This document shows, in pieces, positions 1 through 12,150 of a stretch of DNA of 64,000 bases; position 1 is the first letter of the stretch, and each line of letters opens with the position of its first letter. The translations under genes and the position numbers were made by a program. The DNA is from Ficedula albicollis. Its lineage: Eukaryota; Chordata; Aves; Passeriformes; Muscicapidae. The notes beneath the pieces were generated by a model, which saw only the letters and a program-made list of their open reading frames with translations, ran no database searches and was not told the DNA's origin. Location: assembly GCF_000247815.1 (NCBI RefSeq), contig NC_021684.1:4831851-4895850 (forward strand), written 5' to 3'.

Positions 1-175
1 TGGAGCCCGGCTCTCGGAGCTTCCCCTGGGCGCCGCGCTTTCTCTGGGTGCTCGCAGCCTGCCGGCACCCACCGTCACCCCGCAGCAGCGGGATGGCTCC
101 GTGACGGGATGGCTGCTGCTAAGAGTTAAATGACGCCGCAAAGAAGTGCGCAGTGTTAATGATTGGATCGCATAC
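1..175. promoter_or_regulatory. CpG-rich island edge, possible promoter
   Basis: The first 175 bases are GC-rich and hold roughly fifteen CpG dinucleotides, including clusters near 31-38, 80-90 and 134-140. Most of the window is strongly CpG-depleted. This is what the downstream edge of a vertebrate CpG island looks like. CpG density falls off after about position 175. The island probably covers a promoter or first exon upstream of the window, but no start codon, splice donor or known protein can be tied to it here. Direction of transcription is unknown. Confidence 0.4.
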
Positions 176-1597
176 ACCTGCTTTAGGTGGTAAACCAGAG
201 TTCCAGGCTGCCTAGGCCAGAAGGGGAGTCACCTGTAGGCAGTCCTTTCTGACACACAGTGTCACAGCCTGTCAATTACGCGTGGATTGCATTTCTAAGC
301 AGTCATTGGATCTGTCTGGGTCTAAAGGCACCGAGTTTTTAAACCATAAACCTGCCAGGAAGACAAAAGTGAAAAACTATTGCTTGCTCAGCAATTTGGC
401 CCAGATTCAGCCAGCAGCTGGCAAGCCAGAAGTGTATCTCTCATCCCGTGAGAGTGTTCTGCTCTGTGGGTTGTGCTGCCTTACCAATACTGTATGCTCC
501 CTGAAAGGCAAATCCCTGCATCCAAGTCCTTCTCATTTTGCTCATCTGCAGAGAGTGGTGCTTACAGTAACAACAATGGGACGCTGAGTTTGTGTTGTTT
601 TAAGCTGTAAATAGAGCACCTGGCCGCAGTAGTTCTTTATCCATTACAGAAAAATTGCTTCAGTGTATGAGGTTCTCTTGCTGTTTCCTAGGCAAGAAAA
701 CTGATGAGCAGCACAAAAGCAGATGGTAGTTGGAATGGTTCGGAGATAGAACAGCAAGTGAGGGAGCAAGCAAGCATGACAAATGTCTGTGCCTTTGGAA
801 GGGGCAGTCAAAGGGAAATCCAACAGGAGCTTGTCCTGACACTACACAGGCGGCACCTCCCTGACATGTTCTGCAGCAAGCATGTGCAAACAGGAGTTTT
901 CCAGTTGGTGACAAGTTTTGTGACATCTGTTGTCACCTGAGGATGTGGAGTTAGCTTCACTAGCATGGTAGCCTTCTGCCACCGGCCTCCATTCCACCTC
1001 AGCAGTCTCAGGTCAGCCGGCACTAACACCAGCGCTGACGTGGGTCCTAGAGAAATTCCTAAAGACCATCTAGCACTCATACACTCCCTTTAGCTGGGGA
1101 GCATTTCTGACTCAGAGAGAGAGAGTTGTTTGCAGCATCCCTGCAGCTGTATTTCACCGTTCACCTCCACACCTCATTTCCCCACCGTGGTTACACTGTC
1201 GTACCTGCAGGGCTTCTCTGTGAGTGTGGAAAGGTCATTTCACTGGCTGATCCTCAGCAGAGTGCCCCAGGCAATTGTGAACCTCTGACAGTTCTTGATC
1301 TTCATTAGACTAGCAGATGAACCCTTCGTGATATCTGATGTGTTTCTCTTTATCACATCTCTCTGAGATGGGCAGCTCTAACCTACTCCTTAGGACTTGG
1401 GTTAGGGCACAGAGACTAAAGGCACATTTTTAAAGGTCCTTAAGAAATTTACGGGTGCAGAGTTGGCTGATACACTTTTCAAACCATGAAATGCATAACT
1501 ACAATTCCAAATTGCTGAATTGAAAAGCCCTGGGGAGTCTATTTCCTTTTGATTGATATCAATGGGAATCAGATCTGTTTGTTTCTGAAAATCATCG
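176..1597. other. Non-coding, no recognised feature
   Basis: Mixed-composition unique sequence. Open frames are no longer than about 100 codons and overlap one another on both strands, as expected by chance. I see no repeat family, RNA gene or convincing splice pair. Confidence 0.6.
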
Positions 1598-1868
1598 TCT
1601 TTAAGAATCTAAAAGCCTCCGTTTCAGCACCTTTCCTATCACATAGCAGAAAATGGAGTCAGTTTTCCAAGCATGAGGCTACTGCTCTAGACACTCTAGA
1701 CGCTCTTCTTACTCCTAAAAGTCACCAGCCAGCCATCTTTAAGAATCTGAAAGCCTCAGTTTCAGCACCTTTCCTACCACATAGCAGAAAATGGAGTCAG
1801 TTTTCCAAGCATGAGGCTACTGCTCTAGACACAGGTCCTCTTCTTACTCCTAAAAGTCACCAGCCAGC
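1598..1868. repeat. Two-copy tandem duplication, 138-bp unit
   Basis: The segment at 1598-1735 repeats at 1736-1868. The copies differ by a few substitutions and a 3-bp length difference near 1700 and 1835. The unit is divisible by three, so an open frame of 114 codons (1549-1893) runs through both copies. I read that frame as a by-product of the duplication and not as a gene. Confidence 0.9.
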
Positions 1869-1982
1869 CTGCAAAGGAGGAGTGTGCTGCTAGACAAATT
1901 CAAGAACAGATCTACAAGTGGCTACTGAAAACAGGGCAGGGATGAATCCATTAGCATCACTGATCCAACATTTCTGAGCATG

Positions 1983-2024
1983 GAGGGAAAGAGCAGAAAG
2001 TGGGGAGGGAAAGAGCAGAAAGTG
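1983..2024. repeat. Two-copy tandem duplication, 22-bp unit
   Basis: A purine-rich unit (key part GGGAAAGAGCAGAAAGTG) occurs twice head to tail with a period of 22 bp. Confidence 0.8.
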
Positions 2025-4870
2025 CCACAGCTCCCAGGCTCCCCTTGAAGAGGATGTGCTTTTGCTGTGGGGGAGACAGAACACTTGACCAGAGGGCCCA
2101 GTGCTCTGCTCCAGGAAGCAATTCCTTATACTCTCGTGTTCTTATGTTTCAATCAGTCTCCACTCTGTCAGTATAAATGCACCAATAGCCTGCTCTAAGC
2201 ACCAGCTTCTACCACCCTGCAGTCACTCTTTCTGCTGTAACTCTCCCAGCTGGACAGGAGCACACAGACCTTGAATAATCTACTTGCCATTTTGCCATGT
2301 AGACTGCTTTTTGTCCTGATCCCATCCATTTTAAATTAGAGTCTGAGCTGGTTATCTTCTTTGGAGCTATTTCATTGCCACAGTTCCAAAACTGTGAATA
2401 CGCTCTGCTTTTCTCTTTTTTCTTCAGACTCTTTTACATTCCATTTTTTTCCTTCACAGCACTGTTATTGTGGCAGTGGCTGGCATGATTATTGCTACTT
2501 ATTCCCTATGCCCCAATGGCAGAGTAATACCTCTTTAATTTGGTATTTCTCCCTCCCGACACTAATCTCCTAACAAATGCTGATGCTGTGCTAGATGCTG
2601 TGTGGGGATCTCTCATCACTATCTCTTTAAGCAGGCAGTTGTGTGCGGAATGAATGCGTAGTCACTCAGCATGGATGAATTTGTCTGAGTCCCTGTCAGC
2701 TCCCCGGTTTTGTCACTGAAATCTTGCATTGCGGATCCAGATTTCTATTGCTTTAACTTTTTTAGGCAGATTTATCTGAACCCCTGTCAGATCAATGGGT
2801 TTTGTCACAGAAATCTATGTGACTTTGTTGCCTGTGGAGATCTGGCTAGTCAAGTTTGTGGAGGCTGATTTGGGAAGCTGAACCCGAGGCCTTGTTTGGC
2901 TATGTCAGGGACAGGGGGTGGGGGGGAGAACAATAAGAACCGAAAAGAGAAGAGGTGTAACAACCAGAAAAACTTAAATAAAAACTGCACTAGCAACCTG
3001 CATCCAAAGCCCGAGGCAATACCCACCCCAAGGGAGCACATACAGTCTTACATCTGCTGGCACATCAGGAGCTGCTTGCTCTGCCCCTGGACTGCAGCCC
3101 TGGCAGTGGCTGAGATCTGACAGGGCTGCAGGTCTGAGGCAGATCACCCTTCCAAGCCAGTCCTCTCTGCCTGCTCAAAACCCCTGCAGCTGTGGAGGCA
3201 GGAAGTCCATAGGAGGCACTTCTCCTTTAATGCCTCCACAGTTTATTAGGAAACACTGTGACATCAGAGATGATCCTTCTCGAGGGATACAAGCCCAATT
3301 TTCTTTTTGCCTGTAGCCATCAGACTGCATGATTGTCTGACGCTGCAACAACACAGTCTTCCAGATAAAGTTTAGCTTTACTAAACTGCTACATGTCCAT
3401 CTTGTCTCTTTAGCTGATTAAAAAATTTCCAGGAACAGCTTCAGTAAATGGAAGTTTCCTGATGAAAAGTACATTGTTCAAATAATCTTTTTGTTGGACT
3501 GAGGGATAACATTATTTCCTTTGCTTATTACTACTTGAATTTTTAAAATAATGATTATCACAGTTGAATTTGACCATCATCAAAGTCTGAGTGAACTTTT
3601 GGAACAAAATGGTAGTGGTAATAATAATAGCAATAACAATAATAGGAAAGCAGGTAACATACATTAAAGGAAGAGCCTGATGTTGACTGATAAAGACTCA
3701 GACTTGTCTGGAACAGCCAACTCAACCTGAAAGCTCAACACAGCAGGGATGGATTCCCTGTTGGTGAAACTACCTCAATTTTGTATTTGAGGCAGGACAT
3801 TTCAAAAAGAAAGGGTACCCCAGGAAAGAGGAGATTTGGGGAAGGTATCCATTAGAATCTCAGTATTAATGAGAAACAGTGCAAATTTTTTGCCATGGGT
3901 CACCTCCTTGTGCTCTTTGTAATATTCCAGTCATAGGCTTTCTTTAGAGCAGATGCTCATTTCTGTGCCTGCTTTGTGGTATTTCCTTTCTTTCGTTTTA
4001 ATGGAACTCTCCTCTTGTTGAATGCTTTTCTATTTCAACTTTACCTCTGGAAATTCTCCATTTCCATTTTTTACCTTCTAATCCTTCTTCATCCATCCTT
4101 TCCCTGCCTCATGTAAACATTCATGCTTCTGTTTTACTTCTTCCTCTAGGTGATTATCTTTTAACTCTTTTAACTGCTGCCCCTCCTTAATTTTTCTCTT
4201 TCTTGTTCTTTCATGTCTCTCTGTCCCCTCTGCTGCTAAGGAAGCTCTAGTCCTTAGATATTGAAATGGCATGTGTAGTTCCTGCCTGTGATTCTCTGCT
4301 AGATACCTCTGTGTAAGCCTGGCTAAATGCAGGAAACTAAGCAGGAAGCAAAGCTGAGTGAAAGGTTGCTTACTTGTGCCTGTGATTTGTGGTTGTTTAA
4401 TAATGGTCTCCTGAATAACACAGAGCTCAGTTCCAGAAATGCCACAGTGAATAGATACTCAATATTTACCTTAATAGAGGCACACAATTCCCTTAGCATT
4501 TAAAGCCAGTGCTAGCAGTACAACTGTTATCCTGGAAGTTGTTCATGCCGCTGCCTGTGTGCGTATTGCTGGTGAAACACAACTTTAATTCTGCACGGGT
4601 CCCCAAGGACTAACAAGGTGTTAAATGATCACTGTAACATGCAGCTGTCACCATGCCTGCAGTTCTGTCAAACCACAAGAATGATGTGGTAGCTTTCCTG
4701 TTTCGCTTCAGAACAATGCAGAAAAGATACGGTTTCAATAATAGTGCTGAAACTGCCCTCTCAGAAGTCATCTTGTCTGCTACAGCAACTGCTTTTCACA
4801 GAGGTCCTCATATTTTATCTGGTTATAGTTAGTTAACAAAGAGGAATTACAAGGCTTGACTAGACAAAAG
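2025..4870. other. Non-coding with simple A/T-rich and polypyrimidine stretches
   Basis: Apart from the diverged duplication at 2684-2816, I see no family I recognise. There is a short G-rich patch near 2913-2927, an AAT/AAC-rich patch near 3611-3646 and a pyrimidine-rich stretch at 4078-4230. No open frame looks coding. Confidence 0.6.
2684..2816. repeat. Diverged tandem duplication, about 91-bp unit
   Basis: Segments starting at 2684 and 2775 share the order TCTGA-CCCTGTCAG, then TTTTGTCAC, then GAAATCT. They carry several substitutions and small gaps. This is an older example of the dimeric duplications seen throughout the window. Confidence 0.6.
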
Positions 4871-4988
4871 GTGATGAGATACCTGTAGACATCTGATTGC
4901 TTTAGTCCATCTCTTTTGGTACATCCTAAGTGATGAGATACCTGTAGATATCTGGTTGCTTTAGTCCATCTCTTTTGGTACATCCTAA
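4871..4988. repeat. Two-copy tandem duplication, 59-bp unit
   Basis: 4871-4929 is repeated at 4930-4988 with only two or three substitutions, indicating a fairly recent event. Confidence 0.9.
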
Positions 4989-6571
4989 TCCTTGTGCAGC
5001 AAGGTCACTTCAATAAGGAGCTTTTAAATATTTGCTATCGCTGCTTTTAGACTCATTCCAGAAGCACAGAAAATTACTTTAGTCAGATCACCTTTCTGTG
5101 GTCTCCTTCTGCAGCAAATATGTCCCAAGCAGGTAGAAAGGAAGGGCTAAAGGACAATAGCAGATCCATCATTAGTAAGACAAGAACAAAGGCTGCGTGT
5201 TCCATCCTGAGCTAATTTTCTGTCCTGCCTTCACCAAAGGTATAAACCAGGCTGATTAACTCAATCAGCCACCCTGGCTCAATAGACCAAGCTGAGAGTT
5301 GCTGTTGCACACTGTGCTGGGGTTATAACTATCTTTTAGCAAAGATCCAGCTCTAGGAATGAGGAGGTGCAGAAGTGCATTCACAAAGATGAGTATGTAC
5401 CTGGATTGCTGCAGCAGTAACTGAGGGTGCCTGTGAGAGCACACCTCAGGTGCTGTCACATGTCAGAGCTGAGAAGGCAACATTTGAAAACTGGTTTGGA
5501 AAGAACTTTAGCACAAAGTGTGGGAGGCCACATTTGAAAAAAAAAACCAAACTAGAATAAGTCACACCAGCACTGCTGTGAGGAGAACACTTGCACAATG
5601 CCTTGACTGCAGCCATGGCTGTTTTTGCTCACATTTGTGGGCTCTAATTCTACATAAAATGAGGAAAGGGGGAGTGAGAGACAGCATTGCATCATCTTGA
5701 CATTCCTTTCTAAGTATATAAAAGATGGGCTGTAAGTTCCTCAGTGTCTTGCTACCATATAAGCCAGCAACAGAAAATTGCCATCAATGACAGACTGGGG
5801 AAAGCCAGCCTAATTCTGCCAATAGCAGTGTCCAGCCATGTTTTCCAATAGTTGGCTAATTAGTAGAAATACAGATTTCCAAGACAAAAAAAAGATGATT
5901 AGGGAGCTCTGTAAAAGCCTCAAGGCTGCCTGTGAGACAAATTTCAGAGGACTGTGATACAAAGTCTTTGCATGTGTGCCCCTGATTTTAAGCTGACAGA
6001 AATCAGTTGGACTGAAGGCCTCATGGACATTTATTACCTGAAACCAGCTGATGTTCTCTGCCCATCTTTCACTGGATAGCCACCTACACCACTAAAGAAA
6101 CAGGCTGTCAGCTCATAATTCTAAATTTGTGAACATTCAGTCTGGAGCTGTAAACTGACTGTGAGGGCTGAGGTGTCTTAGCTGCCTCTGTAGAGATCCA
6201 TTGGTTCAGGGTTGAGGCAGACTGGCAATTTGTGGGGAGAAGGAACTTATAGCTTTTGCTGTAACTGTGCTAATTAAAGAGAAGACTCGTTTCTATGTCT
6301 ATCATATAAATTTATTTATTCATTTCTATACTTTCCACACACTAAAATACTATAAAACTTAGAAATCTGGAACATTTAAATACCCAGGAGCACTGGTTAA
6401 TAAAAGGTCAGAAACATCAGGATACAGCCTAAATATCAACTTCAGCAACCATGGAAAGTCAGGTGGATTTTCTGGTTGGGCTACTCCAAAATTAGCTTTT
6501 CAAAGGTTGTAACTTGGCACAATATTGTATGGCAGTAACTCCAACTTAAGCACTTGTGTAGGGCCCCATCT
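4989..6571. other. Non-coding, no recognised feature
   Basis: Unique moderately AT-rich sequence. No recognisable exon, RNA gene or repeat family was seen. Confidence 0.6.
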
Positions 6572-6612
6572 TTAGAATCATTAAGGTTGGAAAAGACTTC
6601 CAAGATTTTCCT
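6572..6612 (-). mobile_element. CR1 LINE 3'-end fragment
   Basis: The sequence AGAATCATTAAGGTTGG followed by AAAAGAC matches the reverse complement of the 3' end of avian CR1 retrotransposons (known family signature: the 3' UTR ends with a TTCCAACC block and ATTCTATG-type octamers). Only the terminal 40 bases or so are recognisable, which fits the usual severe 5' truncation of CR1. No reverse transcriptase sequence remains. Confidence 0.75.
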
Positions 6613-9600
6613 CTTGAAATTAGTGGTAGAAGTCACTAAATGGTTATACTCAAGATAGACCCCCAAAAAAATGAAGTTAGTGTCTGAAGAGAACTGCAAG
6701 ATAGGAAGTTTCCAGTGATACTAGGGAGGTTAAGTCCTCTCCAGTTTGGAGGAAAACAAGCAGTTGTAATTAGTGTCATGGTAACTACTCGTATGAATAC
6801 CCAGCAAAAGGTTTGGTCATTTGCTGTTTGTTATCTCTTAGATCTGGAAGTTGGGTCAGAAATCAGAATGTCTGGTCAAATCATCAAAATTCTGGTTTCA
6901 GTTAAAATGTAAGGATTGTTTTGGATATTATAAACCATGTATATGACAATATTCAGCTTCTTTCTAGCCCAAACCTCCATTAGGCAATCTCACTGTATGT
7001 CCTTATGTCATTCAGACTCCCCCTCTAAGACAGAGCCTACAGCTAAATAAATATTACATTGTTTAAAAATCTAGATTTTATGGTCAAAGTGAGAAACAGA
7101 ATCATGAGAGCTCCAGTAGGATGTTTTGGTAACAGTTTGCTGTCAGTTCTGAGCAGCAGGGAAATGTGATGTGTGAAAGACTCTGACAAAACCTGGGCTC
7201 CCATCAGGTGCTGCTGTAGGCTCCAAATCCGTTGCTTTGAACTGCACTCTATGGGAAACCAACAGCTGATACTGTCTGCAGAGAACTGTGGTTTCTGAAA
7301 CTATTGAGTGGTCTTTTAAGTCCCATACCAAGCCTCCATTACAACAGGTAATCAGAGTAAGAGCTTCTTCAGAAAGAAAAGGGGTGAGTTCCTTGGAAAG
7401 TACTTGGAAAAGATAATTTCAAACTGTCTTTGCAGGAAAAGATCAAAAAGAAATACTAGATTTTTATCCCTTTAGTAAGTAATTCAATAACGGAAACAAT
7501 GCTACGTGTTCCAGCTAATTCTCAAAGAAACTGGCCCCAGTCTAAAGTCTTCTGAAACAGCCAGACTGATCCTCAGAGAAAGTGTAAATTAAACAGCAGA
7601 ATCATCACAGGGCACAGAAAATTATGCAGTCCAACTAAGAAGCACTACTATTGCTTTTTAGATTGGAAGACTCATTTAAATTCAATTAATCAGACCACCG
7701 TCATGTACAATTAGAACTGTATCTCTCAGTGATTCTTCTTCTTTGAGAACCACATGACCTTCAGGAAAACAGAGCTTAGCAAATTACTGCTTCTAAATTT
7801 TATATGTTGAAAGTTTGCTGGGTCACCTGCAGATGTGACTTTTGGGTGTATTGAAATGGTGACACAGGCAGGCCAAAGGAAATATCCTTCCCCTTCTCCC
7901 TGCAGTGTTAAGCACGGATTTGCAGTTGTTTGGGAACAGCATGGGAACAGCTCTTGGTTTTGGTAAAACATCCCTCCCCCACTGTAAAAGCAGATTTTTC
8001 ACTTCAGCTTCCCTGAAGGTTAAACATAATGGAGCAGGGCCAGCTGCTCATACAGCCTCCTTTTAGTCTCCTCTAAAATTTGTGAAATCACCTGCAAGGT
8101 GGCATAAAAAATCAGGGAAAGCAGCAATGTTGGAAGCAGCTCAAGCTGAAAGTCAGAGTAGATGAACTTCATTGCAGTCACAGTCTCAGGTGGGAACTCT
8201 GATAAAATGACAGTGTAGAATGATAGCTTAAGAGGAACCTGTGGGTGGGTAGGCTTTAAACCTGTCTCAGACACACAGACTCATCACCTAAGTCACACAA
8301 GAAGAGGTTGGTGAAACAGCACAAAATTATCTAATTGTGTTAGGAACAAGAACAAGTTATCTAATTCATCTGTTGTGCTGCCAGAAATCCAAATCAGAGC
8401 TCACAACACTGGAATTTTGGGTATCTTAAGACACAAAGTGTCATATAAACTCTCATCTTTATTCAGGATCAAAAGTGACTGGATTTTTTTGTGGCCATCA
8501 CAGATTCAGTCCCAATGAAGAATGCAAAATTTGATGCTGCCTTTCTCCTAAAACCTTCTGTGCCATAAACACCAGAGCAACAGTATTTGGTGCAGGAGCA
8601 GTCTCCCAGTCAGCCTCAGGGCTAGATGAAGCAAAAAAAAAACAAAACCACCACAACTAAAGCAAAGTGAAGAGGAGCTTGCAGTGAGCCATCTTTATAT
8701 CACTAGTTTTATCTTACAGTCAAGAATTTACCAATGTGTTTGAATTCTTACACCTTAGCAATGATCAGTAGAGAAAAAAGTTTCAGAATACATAGTGCCA
8801 CTGCTTACTGACATAGTTAATGGTCCCTTCACAAGGCAGCTCTTGCCCTAGACTTGATTTCTTTTAGCATCTAAACAAATTAATTCTCGAGCCCTTGCAA
8901 ACAGCTACCTTCCTATTGTGAACTTTCTTTGTACAAGACAATGAACACAGAACTGTCAGGGCTGTCCACGGGGGACAGGCTTGGTGAGAGCATGATAAAA
9001 CACTTGAAGTGTCTCTGGCCCTTCCTCTCCCACAGTGCCCAGAGCAGCTGCTCCTGTAACAGTTCCTGAGCATCCAGAGGGGTGAATTTTGCCCAAGCCA
9101 CAGTGTGAATGGCAGTCTTTGCCATCTGTGATCCACAGGAAGGTTGCATCCTTCGCTGCCCTGGGCCATGCCTGTATCCTCTCTGCTGATGACAGCCAGG
9201 GAGGCACCTGCCTTGGAAGAGGCTTGCTTGGCAAGGGATTTGCAGTTGGATTCTCAGCTCTATGGCAGCTTTTAAATACCTCACAGGAGAAAGGGCAGGC
9301 ATTGCAATGGGGCTGGCAGAGTCCCCCAGCTCACATGCACCAGGCTCTGAATGCACTTGGACAAGGGAAGGACTGAGGAATATTGTCCTTTCACGGTGAT
9401 CTACTAACTTACACCCCAAGAAAAGCTGTAATGCTGGGATGTGTTCCTGTGACAAATTTGTTTATATTTTTCGTATGACTTCTCAATAAACCTGTTTTGA
9501 AGTCTTTTGTGTGTCCCACTACCCTTTGTCCAGTAGAAGAACTTTTCTGCATCAACTGTACAGACATCTTCCTCTCTCAGTTCAGTGAAGGCTTCTCTGG

Positions 9601-9876
9601 TAGCCAGTAATCCCCTGGCCTTGCAGACCTTGGTCTAAAGTGAAGAACACACCTTTTAGCAGCTCCCTGCATATGTACCCCAGGGCACAACTGAGCACAC
9701 AGAAGTCCAACTTCAAGATGACAGACAGACTCTGGGCAGCGGGTAGTGAGCTGCACACAGATACACAGAAGGATCACTGCTCCCCAGGGAGCCAGCATGA
9801 AAAGCATCTGCCAGAGAAAACCCTCCTCACTTCCTGCCAGGGCATGGAAAGGAATGACAGCGTGACCGACAGAGTC
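6613..9876. other. Non-coding; GC-richer patch with weak polyadenylation signal
   Basis: Mostly unique sequence. At about 8940-9380 it becomes GC-richer and both strands hold overlapping open frames (up to 180 codons on the minus strand, 8913-9455). None resembles a family I know. A TATA-like run near 9460 and an AATAAA near 9485 could be the tail of an untranslated region or of an old LTR, but no boundaries or target duplication could be found. Confidence 0.5.
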
Positions 9877-9916
9877 ACAAGTGTGGAAGGACAAGTGTGG
9901 AAGGACAAGTGTGGAA
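9877..9916. repeat. 14-bp tandem repeat, about 2.9 copies
   Basis: ACAAGTGTGGAAGG occurs at 9877 and 9891 and as a partial third copy at 9905-9916. Confidence 0.85.
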
Positions 9917-10389
9917 TGCCTCACAACAGGGACTGATTTGTTGGCAATGCTCTAAAAACCCCTAATCCCCACAAGGAAGAGGAAGTACAAACTGCCTCCA
10001 CCAAAGCTGTTGCCTCCATGGTGTCCAATAGCCTCTCCATATATTCATCAATCACAAAGCCACGTCCCAGACAGGCAGGCCAGTGACTCTGGGGTGACAT
10101 ACACATGGACACCATTTGGGTTCCCTAGGGGATAGATATCCCCTACAGCTGGGGCTCCCATTCCATAGTAAACTAATTGCCTTAATCATGAGATGGTACC
10201 CTTTCTCCTCCAGAAAGATACAAAGAACAGTCTACCTGCCAGCAGCAAGGGCCCTGAACCTTCCTGACAGGTTTATGTGGAATCTGGCCCTGAGACTCCA
10301 GTGGAACCGATTCCCATCTTTCACATCTACATGACAACAATTTTCAACTGGAAATTTCTCATTCTCTGTCTCTGTTTCTTTTTGTAGGA
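9917..10389. other. Non-coding, ends in a polypyrimidine tract
   Basis: Unique sequence without a recognisable repeat. Its last 30 bases form a T/C-rich tract ending in TTTTTGTAG, which reads as a splice acceptor for the segment that follows. Confidence 0.5.
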
Positions 10390-10550
10390 TGGCCATCAGT
10401 GCTGTAGCTCAATGCCAACACCGAGTTCATGCCACCTCCTGCAGTCAATATATGCCTGAGGAGACAGAATAAATAGTTATTAAATGTACTCTAGATTTGC
10501 TGTCATATTGTAACTAAGCACTGGAAATCAAATAAATATATCATAAGACA
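10390..10550 (+). other. Candidate terminal exon (splice acceptor plus polyA signals)
   Basis: A strong polypyrimidine tract with the acceptor TTTTTGTAG ends at 10389. Two of the three frames stay open past the acceptor, one for 24 codons to TGA at about 10459 and one to TAA near 10471. AATAAA motifs follow at 10468-10473 and 10531-10536. This order (acceptor, short open frame, stop, polyA signal) is what a 3'-terminal exon of a coding or long non-coding transcript would show. I do not recognise the peptide, and no upstream partner exon was identified, so chance is a real alternative. Confidence 0.25.
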
Positions 10551-12100
10551 AGCAGTTAAAATGTCTATGGAGAAAAGAGATTCAGGCAAAATGGTTTAAT
10601 CTGCAGCATTAATGAGTAACAGATTGTTCCATCAGTAGTATATGAAGAGCAGCATGCAAGAAGGCAAAACTCCTGCAAGTTCCCTGGTACTTGTATCCTT
10701 GTAAAAGGCCCAGTTCTGGAGGATACTCAAGAACATGATTAAGGTTAAGCGTGTGTTGAAATCCCATTGATTCAGAGACAGAGATACAAGCTTAAAAGTT
10801 GGGGTTTTTTTTTAATCAAGGCACTTGGCTAAATTGAAAAATATTCTGTGCAAAAAGTCAGAAGCAAGAGCACTGTATGTCCTGACTCCCTGCCTGCATG
10901 GGGACAGCTCACAGAAATGTCCCTTGTGCTCCCTGCAGCACATGCACAGTTGCAGATGATCTGTAGCAGTTCCATGATCCAAACAGGACCAGGGCCACAC
11001 TTCATACCTGGAATGAAAAACTAGATTATTTCTCAAGGAACTTGCTGACTTAATGAATGCTGAGAGAAAGAGAATGGAGGAATAAACACAAGAAATCTCA
11101 AGGTCTTGAAGGACAGAAAGAGAGTCTGAGAAAGGGAGATAGTAAAAACAGACAGATAATATTTTTTCTGGTGCATAAAATGCATCTAAACCCCAGCAGA
11201 GACAATATGAGGAGATGGATTTGTGTGTGCAGCCCTGGCCACCAGAAAGGCCCATACTGTATTAATTATGTCTGCCATGTCATTAGCTAGATGCTGCAGA
11301 GCAAATAATGAAGCAAATGCTTCACAAAAGCAGTGAAGACAACTGGCCAGCTCTTGCTGTGCTTAATTCAGATTGGCTCTGTGTTTCTCATCTATTTTTA
11401 TTCAGTTTTAACTTATTCCCTTACTTATTCCTTTATTTCTAGTGTCTGATCAGGCGAGGCAGAAGTAATGTTCTCTTCCATACACATGCTATAATCTGTT
11501 CCTATTCCCTTAACAACAAAGTCACTGTGAACAGTGTTTAGGAAACTGTGTTTAGCAAAAATCAGTGTGATGGGTGCTAGTGAATGGCCCGCTCTTCCAT
11601 GAATGCTTTGCTGCCTAAAGCTTAAGAAGCCACATAGGGTGTTTAAAGAGAGGAGAAAATGTCATTAATTGGCAAAGCCTTTGTAGCCTAGGGCTTTCAT
11701 CCAGCTGTTACACTGAGGTGAAGTGAAGCCTCCGGGGTGTTTGTAGGTATATGGAGCCCGTGGTTTTCCTTTGTAACAAACAAAGTTAGGTAAATGTGCA
11801 GAAACACAAGGGAAGGGAAGGATATCTCCACCCTGCTCAGTGCAAAAATTCTTAGTTTTGCCTCCCTGGCAAGACCAATTGACTTGATGTTTAATCTTTA
11901 TGTGACCTTTAATCAACCCAGTGGTATTAAATCCAAACTAGCTCAATTAATAGGTGGGATTTCTGCAAAGACAATGGCTCTGCTTAAATGGGTTTGCCTC
12001 TATTCCTACCATAGTCCCTCCTTAAATTCCTTGGGAAAAGAAGACTGAGTCTGCAGTCTAGAAGCAGAAGACTGATTTCATTTTAACTGCAACTAGAAAT
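10551..12100. other. Non-coding, no recognised feature
   Basis: Unique AT-rich sequence with a short T run near 10806. Open frames overlap in both directions and look random. Confidence 0.6.
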
Positions 12101-12150
12101 CATTGCAGTGACCTTGGATAAGTCAATGACTTCCTGGAGCCTGACAGGGA
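12101..12150 (+). mobile_element. MIR-like SINE fragment
   Basis: The run GTGACCTTGGATAAGTCAA, followed by GACTTCCTGGAGCCTGA, resembles the central part of the MIR consensus (GTGACCTTGGGCAAGT, then a CTCT-GCCT block) with substitutions. MIR elements are ancient amniote SINEs, so birds retain only such worn pieces. Short length keeps confidence modest. Confidence 0.45.

Noticed and set aside
1549..1893. 114-codon frame containing an internal protein repeat
   Set aside because: The repeat comes from a DNA-level 138-bp duplication that happens to keep frame; there is no independent coding evidence.
8913..9455. Minus-strand 180-codon open frame
   Set aside because: Three other frames in the same 500 bases are also open on both strands, as expected from local GC-rich composition, and no family was recognised.
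9460..9520. TATA-like run and AATAAA as a further LTR
   Set aside because: No TG/CA ends, inverted repeats or target duplication could be paired around it.
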